A stretch of 64,000 nucleotides of DNA from Xenopus tropicalis (lineage: Eukaryota; Chordata; Amphibia; Anura; Pipidae), in contig NC_030678.2 of NCBI RefSeq assembly GCF_000004195.4, positions 85,906,904 to 85,970,903 on the forward strand. The letters are read 5' to 3'. Position 1 is the stretch's first letter; every line of letters begins with the position of its first letter. Below the pieces are notes generated by a model, which saw only the letters and a program-made list of their open reading frames with translations, made no database searches and was not told the origin of the DNA. Of the stretch, positions 21,151 to 32,465 are shown in pieces. The position numbers and the translations under genes were made by a program.

Positions 21151-21804
21151 TACAAAGTTTGTAGGACACGTGGTTTGTGTCAGGCTTCTGCAATGGCATG
21201 AGAGGGAGCCTTGTCCGTGTATAATGCAGGTGTTTAAATGAGGGGAAGTGCAGTGTATTGGTAATAAGATAGTTGTGTTATTGGACATGTGTGTCTTTCT
21301 GATTTAGGTGCAATCAGTTAATCTTGTACTTATGTGCAGTCAATCTTTCAAACTCTTTTTTGATATTTTTATATTTTTCTATTTTTCATGGCAAAATTTG
21401 ATATTAACAAAACAAACATTAGTCCTATGTGATTATAGTGCTATGTAAATAAACATTTCTCTTTTTACTATATTGTTGTGGGGAGACCCACCAGCTCCAA
21501 AGGGACATGAGCCTTAGTGGAGAAGATCCAGTTATATTTTCATATACAACCATTTTCAAGTTAGCTGTAGCACCTTTAATTACTCAATTATTAGCACCAA
21601 TAAGCAGTTAGCCAATTACAGTTACTGTGAATGTAAAATGTTGCATATTGCTGCTCAATACTGCTGAGCTCAATAAAATAAATGAGCATTTTGTTTTCAA
21701 GTGTGCAACTATTTTCACTCCAAATAAAAAGAGTATTGTTTCAGATGTTGTGTTTCTTTTTTTTTCTAGTAAATATTGTAGGTACTTACATGCAAAGTAA
21801 TTGT

Positions 21805-22926
21805 TTACAATTTCTCCCCATACGCGATGTTATCTGCACGATGTATGGGATGAATTAGGTCATCTAGGTCATCAGCCACAAACCCAGGCAATCCATAACG
21901 GTTGGCAATATTGTGCAGTACAGCAAAGGCTACTACAATTTGGGCAACTTTACTGGGGCTGTACATCAGGTTGCACCTGACTTGTCCAGACATCTGAAGT
22001 AGCTTTTCGGTACCCCAAAAGTTCGCTCAATTGCAAACCGCTCTCTCACATGTGCTTCATTAAAAGCAGATTCAGCCCTTGTACTCGGCCTGGGTATTGA
22101 AATCATTAGCCAGCATTTCCTGAAATAAAATAAGATGAAATAAGTTGATGAAATCAAATAAGCTGCTTCCACTCTCCTACTGTCAAAAGAGGGCACGCTT
22201 GCAATTGCAAATCATGCTTATGACAGACAGGCCCTGGTTTCATAGTGGGAGACAGAAAGCAAATCTAGGAAACTACTGATAAACAAACACTTACCTACAC
22301 AAATACTAACCTAAAAGACATCTATGAGGCATTTTTCCAGTTTGAAAATGGGCATAAACTGCTTCAAAATGTAAGAATCATTTGAGGAGCTTGGAAATCC
22401 TGACACAATACTCATGATATTCATGTAAGTGTCACAGACGATTTGTATATTGAGAGAATGGTTTTTTCTTTTGCGATTCCAGAAAATGTGCTCTTTGTCT
22501 AGTGGGAGATTAAATGCCACATGCATGCAATCTATGGCACCTAAAATATTTGGGATGCCACTCACACAATAGAACTGTCTTTTGACAATGTTCCAGTCAT
22601 TTCTATTGGTGGGAAAATTAATATAATTCCCAGACACTGAACGTATTGCATCCAGGACCTGGCCAAGGCACCGTGAAAATGTGTGCTGTGACACTCCACC
22701 ATATATCCCTCCAACTTTCTGAAAACTTCCTGTGCCAAAAAATAGAGAGAGCACAGAAGTTTGACGATGCCAGGAACAGCATGGTTTCTGTGTGTTAGTG
22801 GCTGCAGATAAGGCTCCAGTACCTCATACAGGCTATCGATTGCTGCTCTATTTAACCTACAGCGCCTCACTATTTCCTCCTCTGATAATTCCTCTAGAGT
22901 TAATCTTTCCCTGAAAACATCACTCT
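21805..22926 (-). pseudogene. Harbinger DDE transposase gene
   Basis: Minus strand. The N-terminal part from 22926 reads VFRERLTLEELSEEEIVRRC and continues RLNRAAIDSLYEVLEPYL. A frameshift near 22740 moves to the frame with GGIYGGVSQHTFSRCL. Catalytic motifs follow: GAIDCMHVAF (first Asp, about 22530), GFPSSSNDSYIL (second Asp, about 22380) and, after an intron (donor near 22309, acceptor near 22128), IERTFGVPKSYFRCLD (Glu, about 22030). The C-terminus reads KVAQIVVAFAVLHNIANRYG and ends at 21805. All three acidic residues of the HARBI1-type nuclease are kept, but the frameshift and loss of the protein start, which abuts the MITE at 22929, disable it. It would have cut and pasted this element and its MITE derivatives. 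Confidence 0.88.
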
Positions 22927-22928
22927 AG

Positions 22929-23460
22929 GGGGCACATTTACTAATCCACGAACGTTTTTTTCGTAATGATCGGTATTTTGTGATTTTTTCGTAAATTGTC
23001 GCGACTTTTTCGTAGCCGTTACGACTTTTTCCGAAATTGTCGCAACTTTTTCGTAGCGTTACGATTGCGCAAATTGTCGCGACTTTTTTGTAGCCATCGT
23101 GAAGAGCACGAAAGTTTCGGATTCACTTAAGCTTCAGTATCGTGACTTTCCTTGGGCCAGGTTGGAGCTGCAGAGTGCCATTGAGTCCTATGGGAGGCTT
23201 CCAAAATCATGCAAAGTCTGAAAGTTTACGAGCGCTTACGAAAAAGTCGCGACAATATACGAGCAAATCGTAACGGCTACGAAAAAGTTGCGACAATTCA
23301 CGCAAGTCGTAAGGGCTACGAAAAAGTCGTGACAATTTACGAAAAAGTCATAACGGCGACGAAAAAAATCGCAAAAAATACGAAAAAGTCGCAAAATGTT
23401 CGTTTCCAATCCGAATTTTTCCCATTCAGATTCGGATTTGTGGATTAGTAAATCAGCCCA
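22929..23460. mobile_element. Palindromic Harbinger-type MITE inside the Harbinger 5' region
   Basis: Begins GGGGCACATTTACTAATCCA and ends GGATTAGTAAATCAGCCCA, flanked by TAG (22926-22928 and 23461-23463). The two arms repeat TTTTTCGTAGC-type motifs in mirror image. The centre (about 23100-23215) carries GCTTCAGTATCGTGACTTTC and GGCCAGGTTGGAGCTGCAGA, shared in inverted form with 28430-28545. The insertion separates CATCACTC from CAATCTTAATCC. Their uninterrupted counterpart is seen at 29064-29100. Confidence 0.82.
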
Positions 23461-23839
23461 TAGGACAATCTTAATCCAACTGCAAAATCCATCTTCTCTT
23501 CACAAATGCTCATGAACCACAATGTTTTTTGAGCAACGCCTACTCCAAGTAGGTGTTAATATTAGCACTAATTATTGCAATATTTCATGCTTTTAACGCT
23601 TCAAATATGTCTGTGAATTATGTGTTAGTATAATTTCTATTAGATAATTACTGCAATGCAAGGGACATAACGTTTTGCAATAATTGAGATTTTTGCGCAT
23701 GCGATATGAGTAGTAACGCATGCAAAATTACTTTGATGAATAGGTACTTAATTATCGAACACTTTTTAACACATAAAACTATGCGTTACGAATAAACGAC
23801 CTTTAGTGAATCAGCTCTAATGTCTGAAGTACTTACAGT

Positions 23840-23930
23840 GTTTAAGAAACTTAGTGATTTATTGCATGTGGAACTGATGTTTCGACTGCATCACCAGCCT
23901 TTATCAAAGTTACATAGAAAATTGATCACC
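23840..23930 (-). mobile_element. PLE tail fragment
   Basis: The minus strand reads TTTGATAAAGGCTGGTGATG, then CAGTCGAAACATCAGTTCC, and an AATAAA at about 23859. The stem (GGCTG with CAGTC) followed by GAAAC is the PLE tail signature seen at 9966-9996. No coding part is attached. Confidence 0.55.
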
Positions 23931-24001
23931 CCCAGATAAACTCACAGTGGTGCAAACAGCAACACAGGGGGGGGGTTTATTAACACTTGAGTTAAAATTT
24001 A

Positions 24002-24005
<4 letters not shown>

Positions 24006-24039
<34 letters not shown>
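24006..24039. repeat. (TA)n microsatellite
   Basis: TA dinucleotides between the PLE tail and a Harbinger fragment. Confidence 0.95.
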
Positions 24040-24046
<7 letters not shown>

Positions 24047-24065
24047 TATTTATATATACAGTACA

Positions 24066-24175
24066 TATGTCATTAAACGCAGATTCAGCCCTTGTACTCG
24101 GACTGGGTATTGAAATCATTAGCCACCGATAACACAAGTAGCCAGCAACAAATAAGATGAAATAAGTTGATGAAG
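24066..24175 (-). pseudogene. Second Harbinger transposase fragment
   Basis: ATTAAACGCAGATTCAGCCC and the following sequence match 22062-22150 of the transposase gene almost base for base. On minus it encodes RWLMISIPSPSTRAESAFND, the segment just before the HVRERFAIERTFG block. It also holds about 30 bases upstream (GGTGGCTAATG side) that are missing at the intron boundary of the main copy. The AAGATGAAATAAGTTGATGAA stretch is common to both. It is a remnant of another copy. Confidence 0.8.
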
Positions 24176-24486
24176 CATGCTTAGATATGCATCAAGAATC
24201 AAAGCCACAATTAAAGCAAATAACAAAATAACAAAGAGATGAGTACAAAATGGGTATATTTGATCATTGGCTAAACTTTTTCAGTTTTGCATTATCTATA
24301 TTTTGTCCACATTTTATTTTCATATGCTAGAAAGATGTGCAAACTAAGCTAATTTGGCAAGGAAAATTATTCTATTTTACTAGATCAAAACTAGTTTGCA
24401 GAAATCATGAGATAACTCTTACATCAGAGGATTTGTTGTCCTTAATGTTAAGCCTGTTAAAGCCTATGAATCACAGAGGACTGTTA

Positions 24487-24819
24487 AGGTCCCCATACAC
24501 GGGCCGATTATAGCTTCCGAATCGGTCCCGATTCGGCAGCTTATCTGCTCGTGTAGGGGCAGAACCGAGGGGCCTGGCCGACCGATATATGGCCTGAAAT
24601 TGGCCAGATATCGATCGGGCAGGTTAGAAAATCCAGTCGGATCGGGGACCGCATCGGCTTGTTGATACGGTCCCCGAACCGACTACCCCATTGCCGTGTG
24701 TAGAATTCGATCGTTTGGCCCCAGGGCCAAATGATCGAATTTACCTACATGCCTCCCCGATATCACCCACCCGTAGGCGACATTGCCAAGTGAGCGGATC
24801 TGCCTATGTATGGCCAGCT
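24487..24819. mobile_element. Harbinger-type MITE (same family as 2504-2887)
   Basis: Begins AGGTCCCCATACACGGGCCG, ends ATGTATGGCCAGCT, with TTA on both sides. The interior (GGCCTGAAATTGGCCAGATA, then TCGGGGACCGCATCGGCTTG, then TTTGGCCCCAGGGCCAAATG) is the reverse complement order of the 2.5-kb copy. Confidence 0.8.
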
Positions 24820-24822
24820 TTA

Positions 24823-27800
24823 GTTGTGCAGTTTATCAGGCAGTGGTATCTGCTTATGAATAACAATAAGACCATCACTGATAAGACATATCTGCCTTGT
24901 GGGTCCATAGAAGGAGACAGAGGGGTGGTGGGAAAATAATGTAACTTGCCAATGTGTAATGATAATTAAACACATTCTAGACATTCTATTTACTCAGCTG
25001 TCAAAAAATACCTGTGAGCATCCTTCCGCTTTGCTTAGGTAAAATTCTTTAGAATGTCAAACTGTTGCCTGCAGAGAAACAAAGCAAAAAATAAATGAAT
25101 ATATATAAAGGCTGAATATTGCAGTTCATCATAACCTAAAATAAAGAGATAATTTGTATTTTGTGTTATAATAAATGCACAGCATTAACTAGTTTTACCA
25201 TATCTAGATGTATGTGTTTTTAATTAATATTTTCTATTAAGTGTGCTGTATTAGATCAGCTATTAGGATTTTTAATGTAGTTGCTTGCAAGCTAGTTGCG
25301 AAACCAGGTTTTCTAACATTCCATTTACTCCAGCAGAAGGTTACCTTAGGAATACAGAAAACAGTGAAAAGGTTTGGCATTTCTGAGATCTGAAACTCAA
25401 AATTAAGACTGACAGTTGGAACTGTATAAACATCCACTCAGGCAGTAAGCTCCCACTTGTCACTTGGAAAGGAACACTTCTATAAACTCCAAGCTTGAGT
25501 TCTATAGTCAATCAAACCTGAGTCTATTGACCCAATGCACTTTACATCTTCAAATCTGTATGCCCTTTTAAGCTACTGCAATATCCATGATGCCATTGAT
25601 GCTCTTTTTGCATTTAGTCTTTAATGGCATCTAATTTTATTTAGTTAGCTAATCCTTTGTATTAGTAGAACAAAGTATTTGAGCTACTGAATCATTATCT
25701 TGGGAACCAAAATTCAGCAAGTATCAGTTTTCAAGTTCATCAGTTTTCTTTACTTGGACTTTTTAAATGTGCAATTTCCTTAGCCATATATTACTTTAAA
25801 ACCACAGTCTTCATAATGTGAGCCACGCACTGTAATCTTATTATATGAGATAAAGGGTGGTAGGAATTGTTCTCACTGGAAAATCCTCTTGCATGTCTAA
25901 TTAAGCTTGGGTGGGAATTATGTAGTGCTAGTGCATGTCTGTGATTTGTTCCAATACCTCTACCCTAAAAATGTAGCTTGTCCATATTACAGTTACTAAA
26001 CCATATACTACTGCAGGTTTCAAAATAGTGAGCATTATTTTAACACAGTGGGTGAGGATCCACTTAGTTTAAAAATATCATTACATTTGAATGTGACATT
26101 ACATTTGCTTGTGAAATCACCTCAAACTAAAATATATTGGCTTTGGTTAGCACTGGTGACACTTAACCTAGTTAGAGCCTTGTAGATGCCTGAATCAGAC
26201 CATCACTGGACAATGCAGTCTTCAAATAGCTTTTTCTCACCAAACATCTTGGCCTAGATGTTATGTCTACTTCCAAGGGTTGTCTTCCAGCAGTAGTTCA
26301 CACTCTGGTAATCATTTTTGGACATGGTGTAACTCACATTTTTGAACATGACATGGCTTTCTCTCCGTGCCACCTACTATCACTCAGGAGCTGGCTGACA
26401 CACTTTCTCTGAAGCAAGCTACTCAGTTATCACTTTGGGTTCCATAATGGGTAAAATGTAACCCAATTCAGGAACACAGGTGGTTAACTCTCTTAGAGGC
26501 ACTGTGGTTTCTTTCCTTCTGGCCCTGAGTCTGTCGTCTTGAAATAGTGGTGGTTGAGACCCAGGATACTAATCGTTCTGCTGTGTTCTAATTATTCTTG
26601 CATAATAATCGGTCTTGCAGCCTTTGGCTGCTCTACTAACTACCCTCTGACAATTTCTCCTTCCACTTCTTCCTTTATATGCTACTGGGGCCTCCTACTT
26701 CAGACTCTTCAGAACCATGCACCCCTTGAGCAAAGAAACAGAACCACATGGTGCCTCCACTTTGGAAGACTAGGAACACCTGACACTCCCAGCATGCCTT
26801 AACCTGCAAAGGGAAGCCACACTCAACTCCCATCTCTAAACTGACCTTAGGAAATGCCTTTGGCTCTGTACTGAAAGATGGGTCATGTTACAGGAAATAA
26901 ACATGGAATTTTACTGAAAATATCTTACAAAACTTCACCCTAAGACTCAAATGTCTCTGCCCTTCATGGTTTATTCTGTAACAGCTGAATGTTCACACTC
27001 ATATTGTAACTTGCAAGTGGCTGACTATGTGTAACTAACAATACATGTCTCTATTGAATGTGACACTGCCAGCTGTTCCCTGTGGGGTAAAATTCTCCTT
27101 TTTAGTCTGAAGTCACTGAAGATATGTCTAAAACATTGATTCTGCTTTCTAACATTGGTCCTTAGGGATGCCCTATTAAAGCAGGTTTATATATTTTTAT
27201 GGGTAGATACAGGATCTGTGTAAAACAGGCTGTGAGTCTGCATTGCCTTGTTTATAGGGACACAAATCTTGCTCAGCAGCATTGCTGTCAGACTGAATAA
27301 AAACCATTGCTAAAGGTTATGATAAGTATTACTTTTTCCTCTCTTATCCATGTGTCTGCAAATTTTTCAGTAAAAAAAAATAAATTGTTTGTCTGTTTGT
27401 AGTCTCAGATCACAACACGGATGTTAGAGTCCAGAAAGTACAGAAATGTTTGATCATTGAAACAGTAAATCACCTGGCTCTAGTACAGCTGTTGAGAGGA
27501 GCTTTAGTAGAACAATATCACTGTGGTGTTGTCCTAGTTTTAAAGATGGTCTGTCATTAGGGGGGAATTGTAAGAGACCCAGAGTAACTTCTAAGTACAC
27601 TACTAACCAGGACTGGAATTTGGGAGGGATGTGCAGTGATGCGGTCCCTCCACTTCTTTATTTCTGTGAAATAGCATCCTCTCAAGAGGGATGCAAGAGG
27701 AATACTGGAATGTTTTTATGTAATACCAGAAGCTTTCTTTTGCTCCTCTCCACTTCTGCATGCAAAGAAAATGGAGAGGTTAAAAAAGGCAAGGAAAGGG

Positions 27801-28079
27801 AGCATAAAGAAGATAAAAGGGAAGAAGATTGTTGGGAGAGAAGCAGAGTTGTGATGGAGAAGTCTTATACAGATGAAGAAGGCAGAGGCATCAGAGAGGG
27901 TTACAGACAACAGGAGAGAAGAAGAAAATAGGGGAACAAAGATAAAATAAAGGTAGAGCAGACTGTGAAATTATATTTTAAATAATGAGGGGTAGTATAG
28001 AATATGTTGGGGTTGTGCACACAGTACACAGGCAGGAGGCTGTGTTTGCAGCAGCTGAATAGCACTGCTTTTATTTTCT
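24823..28079. other. No gene recognised
   Basis: More than 3 kb without an element or gene I can name. 26200-26830 is richer in C and T and contains an 82-codon frame without similarity. 27720-27960 is purine-rich (GAAGAAGATAAAAGGGAAG type). A long terminal repeat or decayed LINE cannot be excluded. Confidence 0.5.
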
Positions 28080-28140
28080 GGTCCCTACACTCCACATACT
28101 TTGGTAAGTCTATGCATATTGGGCATTAAAATGTTCAGCA
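28080..28140 (+). repeat. Fragment of the ~370-base satellite unit
   Basis: CCACATACTTTGGTAAGTCT and ATGCATATTGGGCATTAAA followed by TGTTCAGCAG match the landmark of the satellite in copy B (37900-37950 and 38620-38660). Confidence 0.6.
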
Positions 28141-28217
28141 GATGGAAATAGCAAAATGGTTTGCTTTAAAGTAGGTGAAACCAGAAAATGTTGGTAGTGA
28201 GCCTTATTGTTACAGTA

Positions 28218-28710
28218 GGGGCACATTCATTAAAGTACGAATCTGAATCACAAAATCCGGTAATTTCTGATGATTGCAAAAGTTACGAAAATTCCGTTTG
28301 CTGGAATATGAAGATTTCGTACTTACGATCCGAAATTTCTATATTAAAACTATTGTTTGCGGATGGCGATCCGATAGGCACAAAATTTTTGTATCCGAAC
28401 GATCGTAAATGGCAGGAAACCTTTCTGACTTTGAACCATCAGTGCATGGTTTTGGAAGCCTCCCATAGGACTCAATGGACTCTGCAGCTCCAACTTGGCC
28501 CAAGGAAAGTCACGATACTGAAGCTTGAATGAATCCAAAACTTTCGTACTCGTTGCGACAAATACGATTTTGTTGCGCAAATTGACACAGAGTACGAAAA
28601 AGTCCTGCAAATTAACAAAAATATTGCAGAAAATACGCAAAAGTTGTAAACTTTAGAAAAAATATGATTTTTTTGTATGCTAACCTGTCATACTTTAACG
28701 AATGTGCCCC
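28218..28710. mobile_element. Palindromic Harbinger-type MITE
   Basis: Ends GGGGCACATTCATTAAAGTA and the complement of CTTTAACGAATGTGCCCC, with TA on both sides. The centre (28430-28545) carries the block shared inverted with 23100-23215, including GAAGCCTCCCATAGGACTCA and GGACTCTGCAGCTCCAACTT. Confidence 0.8.
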
Positions 28711-28757
28711 TAGGTGTAGCTTATAATTATGGGAGGGACTAGTTTTCAGCACACCAT

Positions 28758-29399
28758 GGGGCCGATTCACTAAAGGCCGAAAAAACGAGTGATATTTATA
28801 GCATGCGTTAAAAATATTATCACTTCTTATATTTTGAGAATTAACCATCGATTCACTAAAAGGACACTTGTCTGAATTAAGAAGCAATTTTATTGTCGTT
28901 ATTTATCTGGCGATGACATATTTTTAAGCAATATTTTAAACTATGCAATTTATTTATGCGTTATTTTGTAGCTTCCGATATTAGCGCACGCTATTACGCA
29001 CGTAACCATTACTTTCTGAAAACTACTGTTCTGAAAATTACCATTTCCCTAAAAACTGGAAGATGCATCACTCTAGGGCGAACACATACTTGAAAAAATA
29101 CGACTGCAAACTCCATCTTGACACCACAAACAGTCACCAGCTGCAATGTTGTTTAGTAACGCCTACTCCTGGGAGGCATTAAGTTTCACAGTAATTATCA
29201 ACACATTTTATGCTTTTAACGCTTCAAATATGTCTATGAATTATGCGTTAGTATTATTTCTATTCGATAATTACTTCAATGCAATGGAAATAACGCTTTG
29301 CAATAATCAGGATTTTTGCTCATGCAATATGAGTAGTAATGCATGCGAACACTTTTTAACGCGTAAAACTATGCGTTATGAGTTATGACCTTTAGTGAA
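28758..29399. mobile_element. MITE derived from the Harbinger transposon
   Basis: Left end GGGCCGATTCACTAAAGG, right end CCTTTAGTGAAT. The left half shares ACATATTTTTAAGCAATATT with the Harbinger element (19398). The right half (AACGCCTACTCC, TTTTAACGCTTCAAATATGT, TGAGTAGTAATGCATGC) matches 23540-23818. The right terminus is cut short by the T2 element starting at 29400. It has no coding capacity. Confidence 0.8.
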
Positions 29400-29823
29400 T
29401 TAAAGGAACAGTAACACCAAAAAATGAAAAAGCTTTAAAGTAATAAAAATATAATGCACTGTTGCCCTGCACTGGTAAAACTGGTGTGTTTGCTACAGTA
29501 ACACTACTATAATTTATATAAATAAGCTGCTGTGTAGCCCCGGGGGCAGCCATTCAAGCTGGAAAAAAGGAGAAAAGGCACAGGTTACATAGCAGATAAC
29601 AGATAAATTCTGTAGAATACAATAGTGTTTTATCTGTTAACTGCTATGTGCCTGTGCCTTTTCTCCTTTGAATGGCTGCCTCCATGGCTACACAGCAGCT
29701 TATTTATATAAATTATAGTAGACTTTCTGAAGTAAACACACAACTTTTACCAGTGCAGGGCAGCAGCACATTATATTTTAGTTACTTTTATACACTTTCA
29801 TTTTTTGGTGTTACTGTTCCTTT
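29400..29823. mobile_element. T2-type MITE forming a full-length palindrome
   Basis: Starts TTAAAGGAACAGTAACACC and ends GGTGTTACTGTTCCTTTA, with the last TTAA mutated to TTTA. The arms mirror each other throughout (CCCTGCACTGGTAAAA against TTTTACCAGTGCAGGG, AAATAAGCTGCTGTGTAGCC against GGCTACACAGCAGCTTATTT), meeting near 29612. Confidence 0.85.
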
Positions 29824-32020
29824 ATGTGTGGGGATTTAGCTGGTAGCAGCCGGTAATGGATGAGAATCTGGGCTTCACAGATGAGACAGGCAACTCTGGT
29901 TTGCAACAAAAATGATCAGGCTCCTGCCTGTGCTTTATTTCTCACCGCAAAATAATGTATCTCAGCTTTGTGTTTGAAAGTAAAAATTTAACAAAACAAA
30001 GTCTCACCTTTCCAACGAATGGTATAACAAAAGTCCACACTGCCCACGCCAGGCAGTCGTTCTCTGGAGTCCCAGGATCAGGGAAGTTTGCATCCTGTCC
30101 AGTCTACCCCTCACAGCCTCTCTCAGTTACTGAACCCCCTTGCTCCACACCCAGGCTCACCTTAAGTGCCTCAGGTGTTGCCTAATTGACTCCAGCATTT
30201 TCTAGCCATACTCCAGGGTACTAGCCTCTCCTGCCCTGGAGATTAAAAGGAGCCAGTACCTCAGCCTGGGTGTTATATATCTGCCATCCAACAGACAATT
30301 CAAACTGAGACAAACCTTTTTGTCACATATGCTATACACAGCAGAAAAGCATCCCCTCACTTTTTTCACTCATATTCAAGGACTGCTAATAACTAATGGT
30401 GTTAGAACTCACATACAGTTCTAATACAGTATATTAAAATATTGATGACAATCTGACAACCTTCAAGCCCATATGAAATAGCATACTGTTGTGTTTCTTA
30501 AAATCCCATGGTTTTAAACCTGATCTACTGTTCATGAACTCTTATCTTGTTCCACAGCCGCAATTTTTGAGTTTTAAACTTGAATTTTCCTTGGGAAGCG
30601 CTGCTGCCCTACAGCCCTGGTTGCACAAATTATTGGTGAGTTAAAATATTGTTATATTTTAGTACATCTCTGTTATTACACAATTGCAGCAGTTGTTGAA
30701 AAATTACCTCTATTGTGTATAACATTTTTTTTTTTTTTACTTTTTATGATATTTTCCAATGCCTATCTACTGTACAAATAACAGTCCCAGTAAAAGTTAT
30801 AATGGCAGTTGACAGCTCCCATAGTATGTTGATCTGCAAAAAGATGTACTTGCGCTGATAAAACCAATATATACACCTGTTCCTTTCTGTACTTACTCTG
30901 ATAAAACCAATATATACACCTGTTCATTTCTGTCTACCATTTACACACAATAACTGTGAATGAGATGCTGAGTGATGCTGACAGTACAATGTGTAGTTCC
31001 CTAGGTATACTGCCTCCCTTTGTGTTTTTGTTTTATAGAATTTTTACAGTGGATTAACCTTAACCCCTCCCAAAGTATTCATAAGTATACTGCATTACAG
31101 GCTTTTGACTGTGAATATAGATGGTTAAATTCTAGAAATGGGAAATAACTTGAAGAACTTCATGTAACAGAAGCTTCTGTTGATATGTGAATGCATAGGA
31201 GGATACAAGGGTCTCCTGTGTATAAATAAGAGGAAGGAAGGGAAAAGGTGAACTACAGGGTTCCTGGGAGGCCTCATTAGCAGCAAACAGACTCTTGCTG
31301 ATACCTTCTGGTTTTCAAACTCAGCTTTAGATGAGCATGCAGCCTAGTGAGGAAAAGGGAAAAATGAAACCTATGCAGCAGACAAGAGAATAAAAGCAGA
31401 AGTGACTCAGAAGCTTGGGACTATAGAGACACAATTACACAGTGCTTAGTGGGAGCCATGTGCAGTCTGAGCATATGCTTAGCTATTAGCATTAACATTC
31501 ACTTATGTCCCATCAGCTGTGGGCTGTTCTTATAGTGGCTAAACAAATTTAAAGAAATTAAGGATACTACAATATCTTCAGTTATGCACTTGTAGCCCAA
31601 ATCTCTGTCTGCCAGGTTTCACAATTGCTTTTAATCTGTCAAACCAACTTTGCAGTTGCATACAGTTGTTTCTTATTAAAGGGGAAGTTCTCCATACATG
31701 AAGTGTTGCATTAAAAAGGGATGATGCTCACTACAGAAAGGCCTCTTTGAAAGAAATTAAAAAAAACCTTTGAGTTGGAAGCTGAAAAGTCTTACATTTG
31801 CTATCCTGTTTATGACATGTAAACATGAATTTTTGATCCCCTTCAAAAATAATAAGAAGTAAAAGTGCCAAGGCAGGTTTTTAGTAAATATGTTGCCTAT
31901 GCCCCACAACATTATTCCTGAAGTAGCTTTTAATTGCACCAATTGCATGATGTAACATTTCTGTGCATGGACTGTAAAATTTACATTGTTGGCCAAGGTG
32001 CTACTGATATCACCCTGTTG
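29824..32020. other. No gene recognised
   Basis: 29840-30300 is less AT-rich and might be part of an LTR or another old repeat, but neither end is identifiable. 31673-31690 reads TTAAAGGGGAAGTTC, a lone T2-like end with no partner found. The rest is AT-rich spacer. Confidence 0.5.
30855..30938. repeat. Tandem duplication, 43-base period
   Basis: CTGATAAAACCAATATATAC followed by ACCTGTTC occurs at 30855 and again at 30898. The copies differ by very few bases, so this is a recent local duplication. Confidence 0.9.
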
Positions 32021-32023
32021 TTA

Positions 32024-32465
32024 AGGACAAGGACACATGGGGCTTTTTACATCACTTTTTTAAAAACACAGATTTGAGCTTAAATACACATAAAATGCAG
32101 TCCTATAGATGATAGGATAAGCAGAATTGCAGTCCCACAGGGAGCTTACAAGCCAACATCCGCCAGACTACTCCATCATATGCGTTTTCCTGCTGAAACG
32201 CTAATAAAACAACAAAACTCTATTCCATAGATTAACATGGGATTTGCATGGTAGCAGATACACAGTAAGCTAAAATACACTGCATATTTATAAACTGGCA
32301 ACCAAACTTGTGCCTATACATAGTAGTGTCATAGCTTTAGTGTCGTAATTACATTATGTAATGATGCTGGGCCCCCTTTTCTCACTACATTTGGATGAGA
32401 AAAGCACATCATCAGCTCTGTGTGATTTTTCGCACTTGTAAAAACGCCCTTATGTGCCCTTGCCC
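32024..32465. mobile_element. Candidate MITE, GGACAAGGACACAT ends
   Basis: The left end AGGACAAGGACACATGGGGC follows TTA. The right end GCCCTTATGTGCCCTTGCCC precedes TAA. Complemented, the right end gives GGGCAAGGGCACATAAGGGC, so the termini pair over about 17 bases with some mismatches. The two halves also show mirror-image similarity (TTTTTACATCAC against GTGATTTTTCGCAC). No coding frame. Confidence 0.6.

Larger units (their letters stand above)
19396..23818. mobile_element. PIF/Harbinger DNA transposon, two convergent genes, left end lost
   Basis: Contains a Myb-like gene (plus, 19640-21150) and a DDE transposase gene (minus, 21805-22926) facing each other, the standard two-gene layout of animal Harbinger elements. 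The right terminus is CCTTTAGTGAATCAGCTC at about 23801-23818. The left subterminal stretch ACATATTTTTAAGCAATATT (19398-19430) matches 28916-28950 of the MITE at 28758-29399. The right subterminal 350 bases match 29060-29399 of the same MITE, so that MITE is an internally deleted derivative of this family. The outermost ~160 left bases are replaced by PLE sequence. A LINE fragment and a MITE are inserted within. Confidence 0.85.

Noticed and set aside
23910..24137. 75-codon minus-strand frame through the TA repeat
   Set aside because: Only its first ~25 residues are real transposase remnant. The rest is Tyr/Ile from the TA microsatellite.
26200..26830. Possible solo LTR
   Set aside because: No TG...CA boundaries with a short target duplication and no primer site could be fixed.
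27620..27931. Lys/Glu-rich 103-codon frame
   Set aside because: Encoded by purine-rich low-complexity DNA (GAAGAAGATAAAAGG type).
29840..30300. Possible solo LTR or other retroelement
   Set aside because: GC-richer texture only. No ends or coding remains identified.
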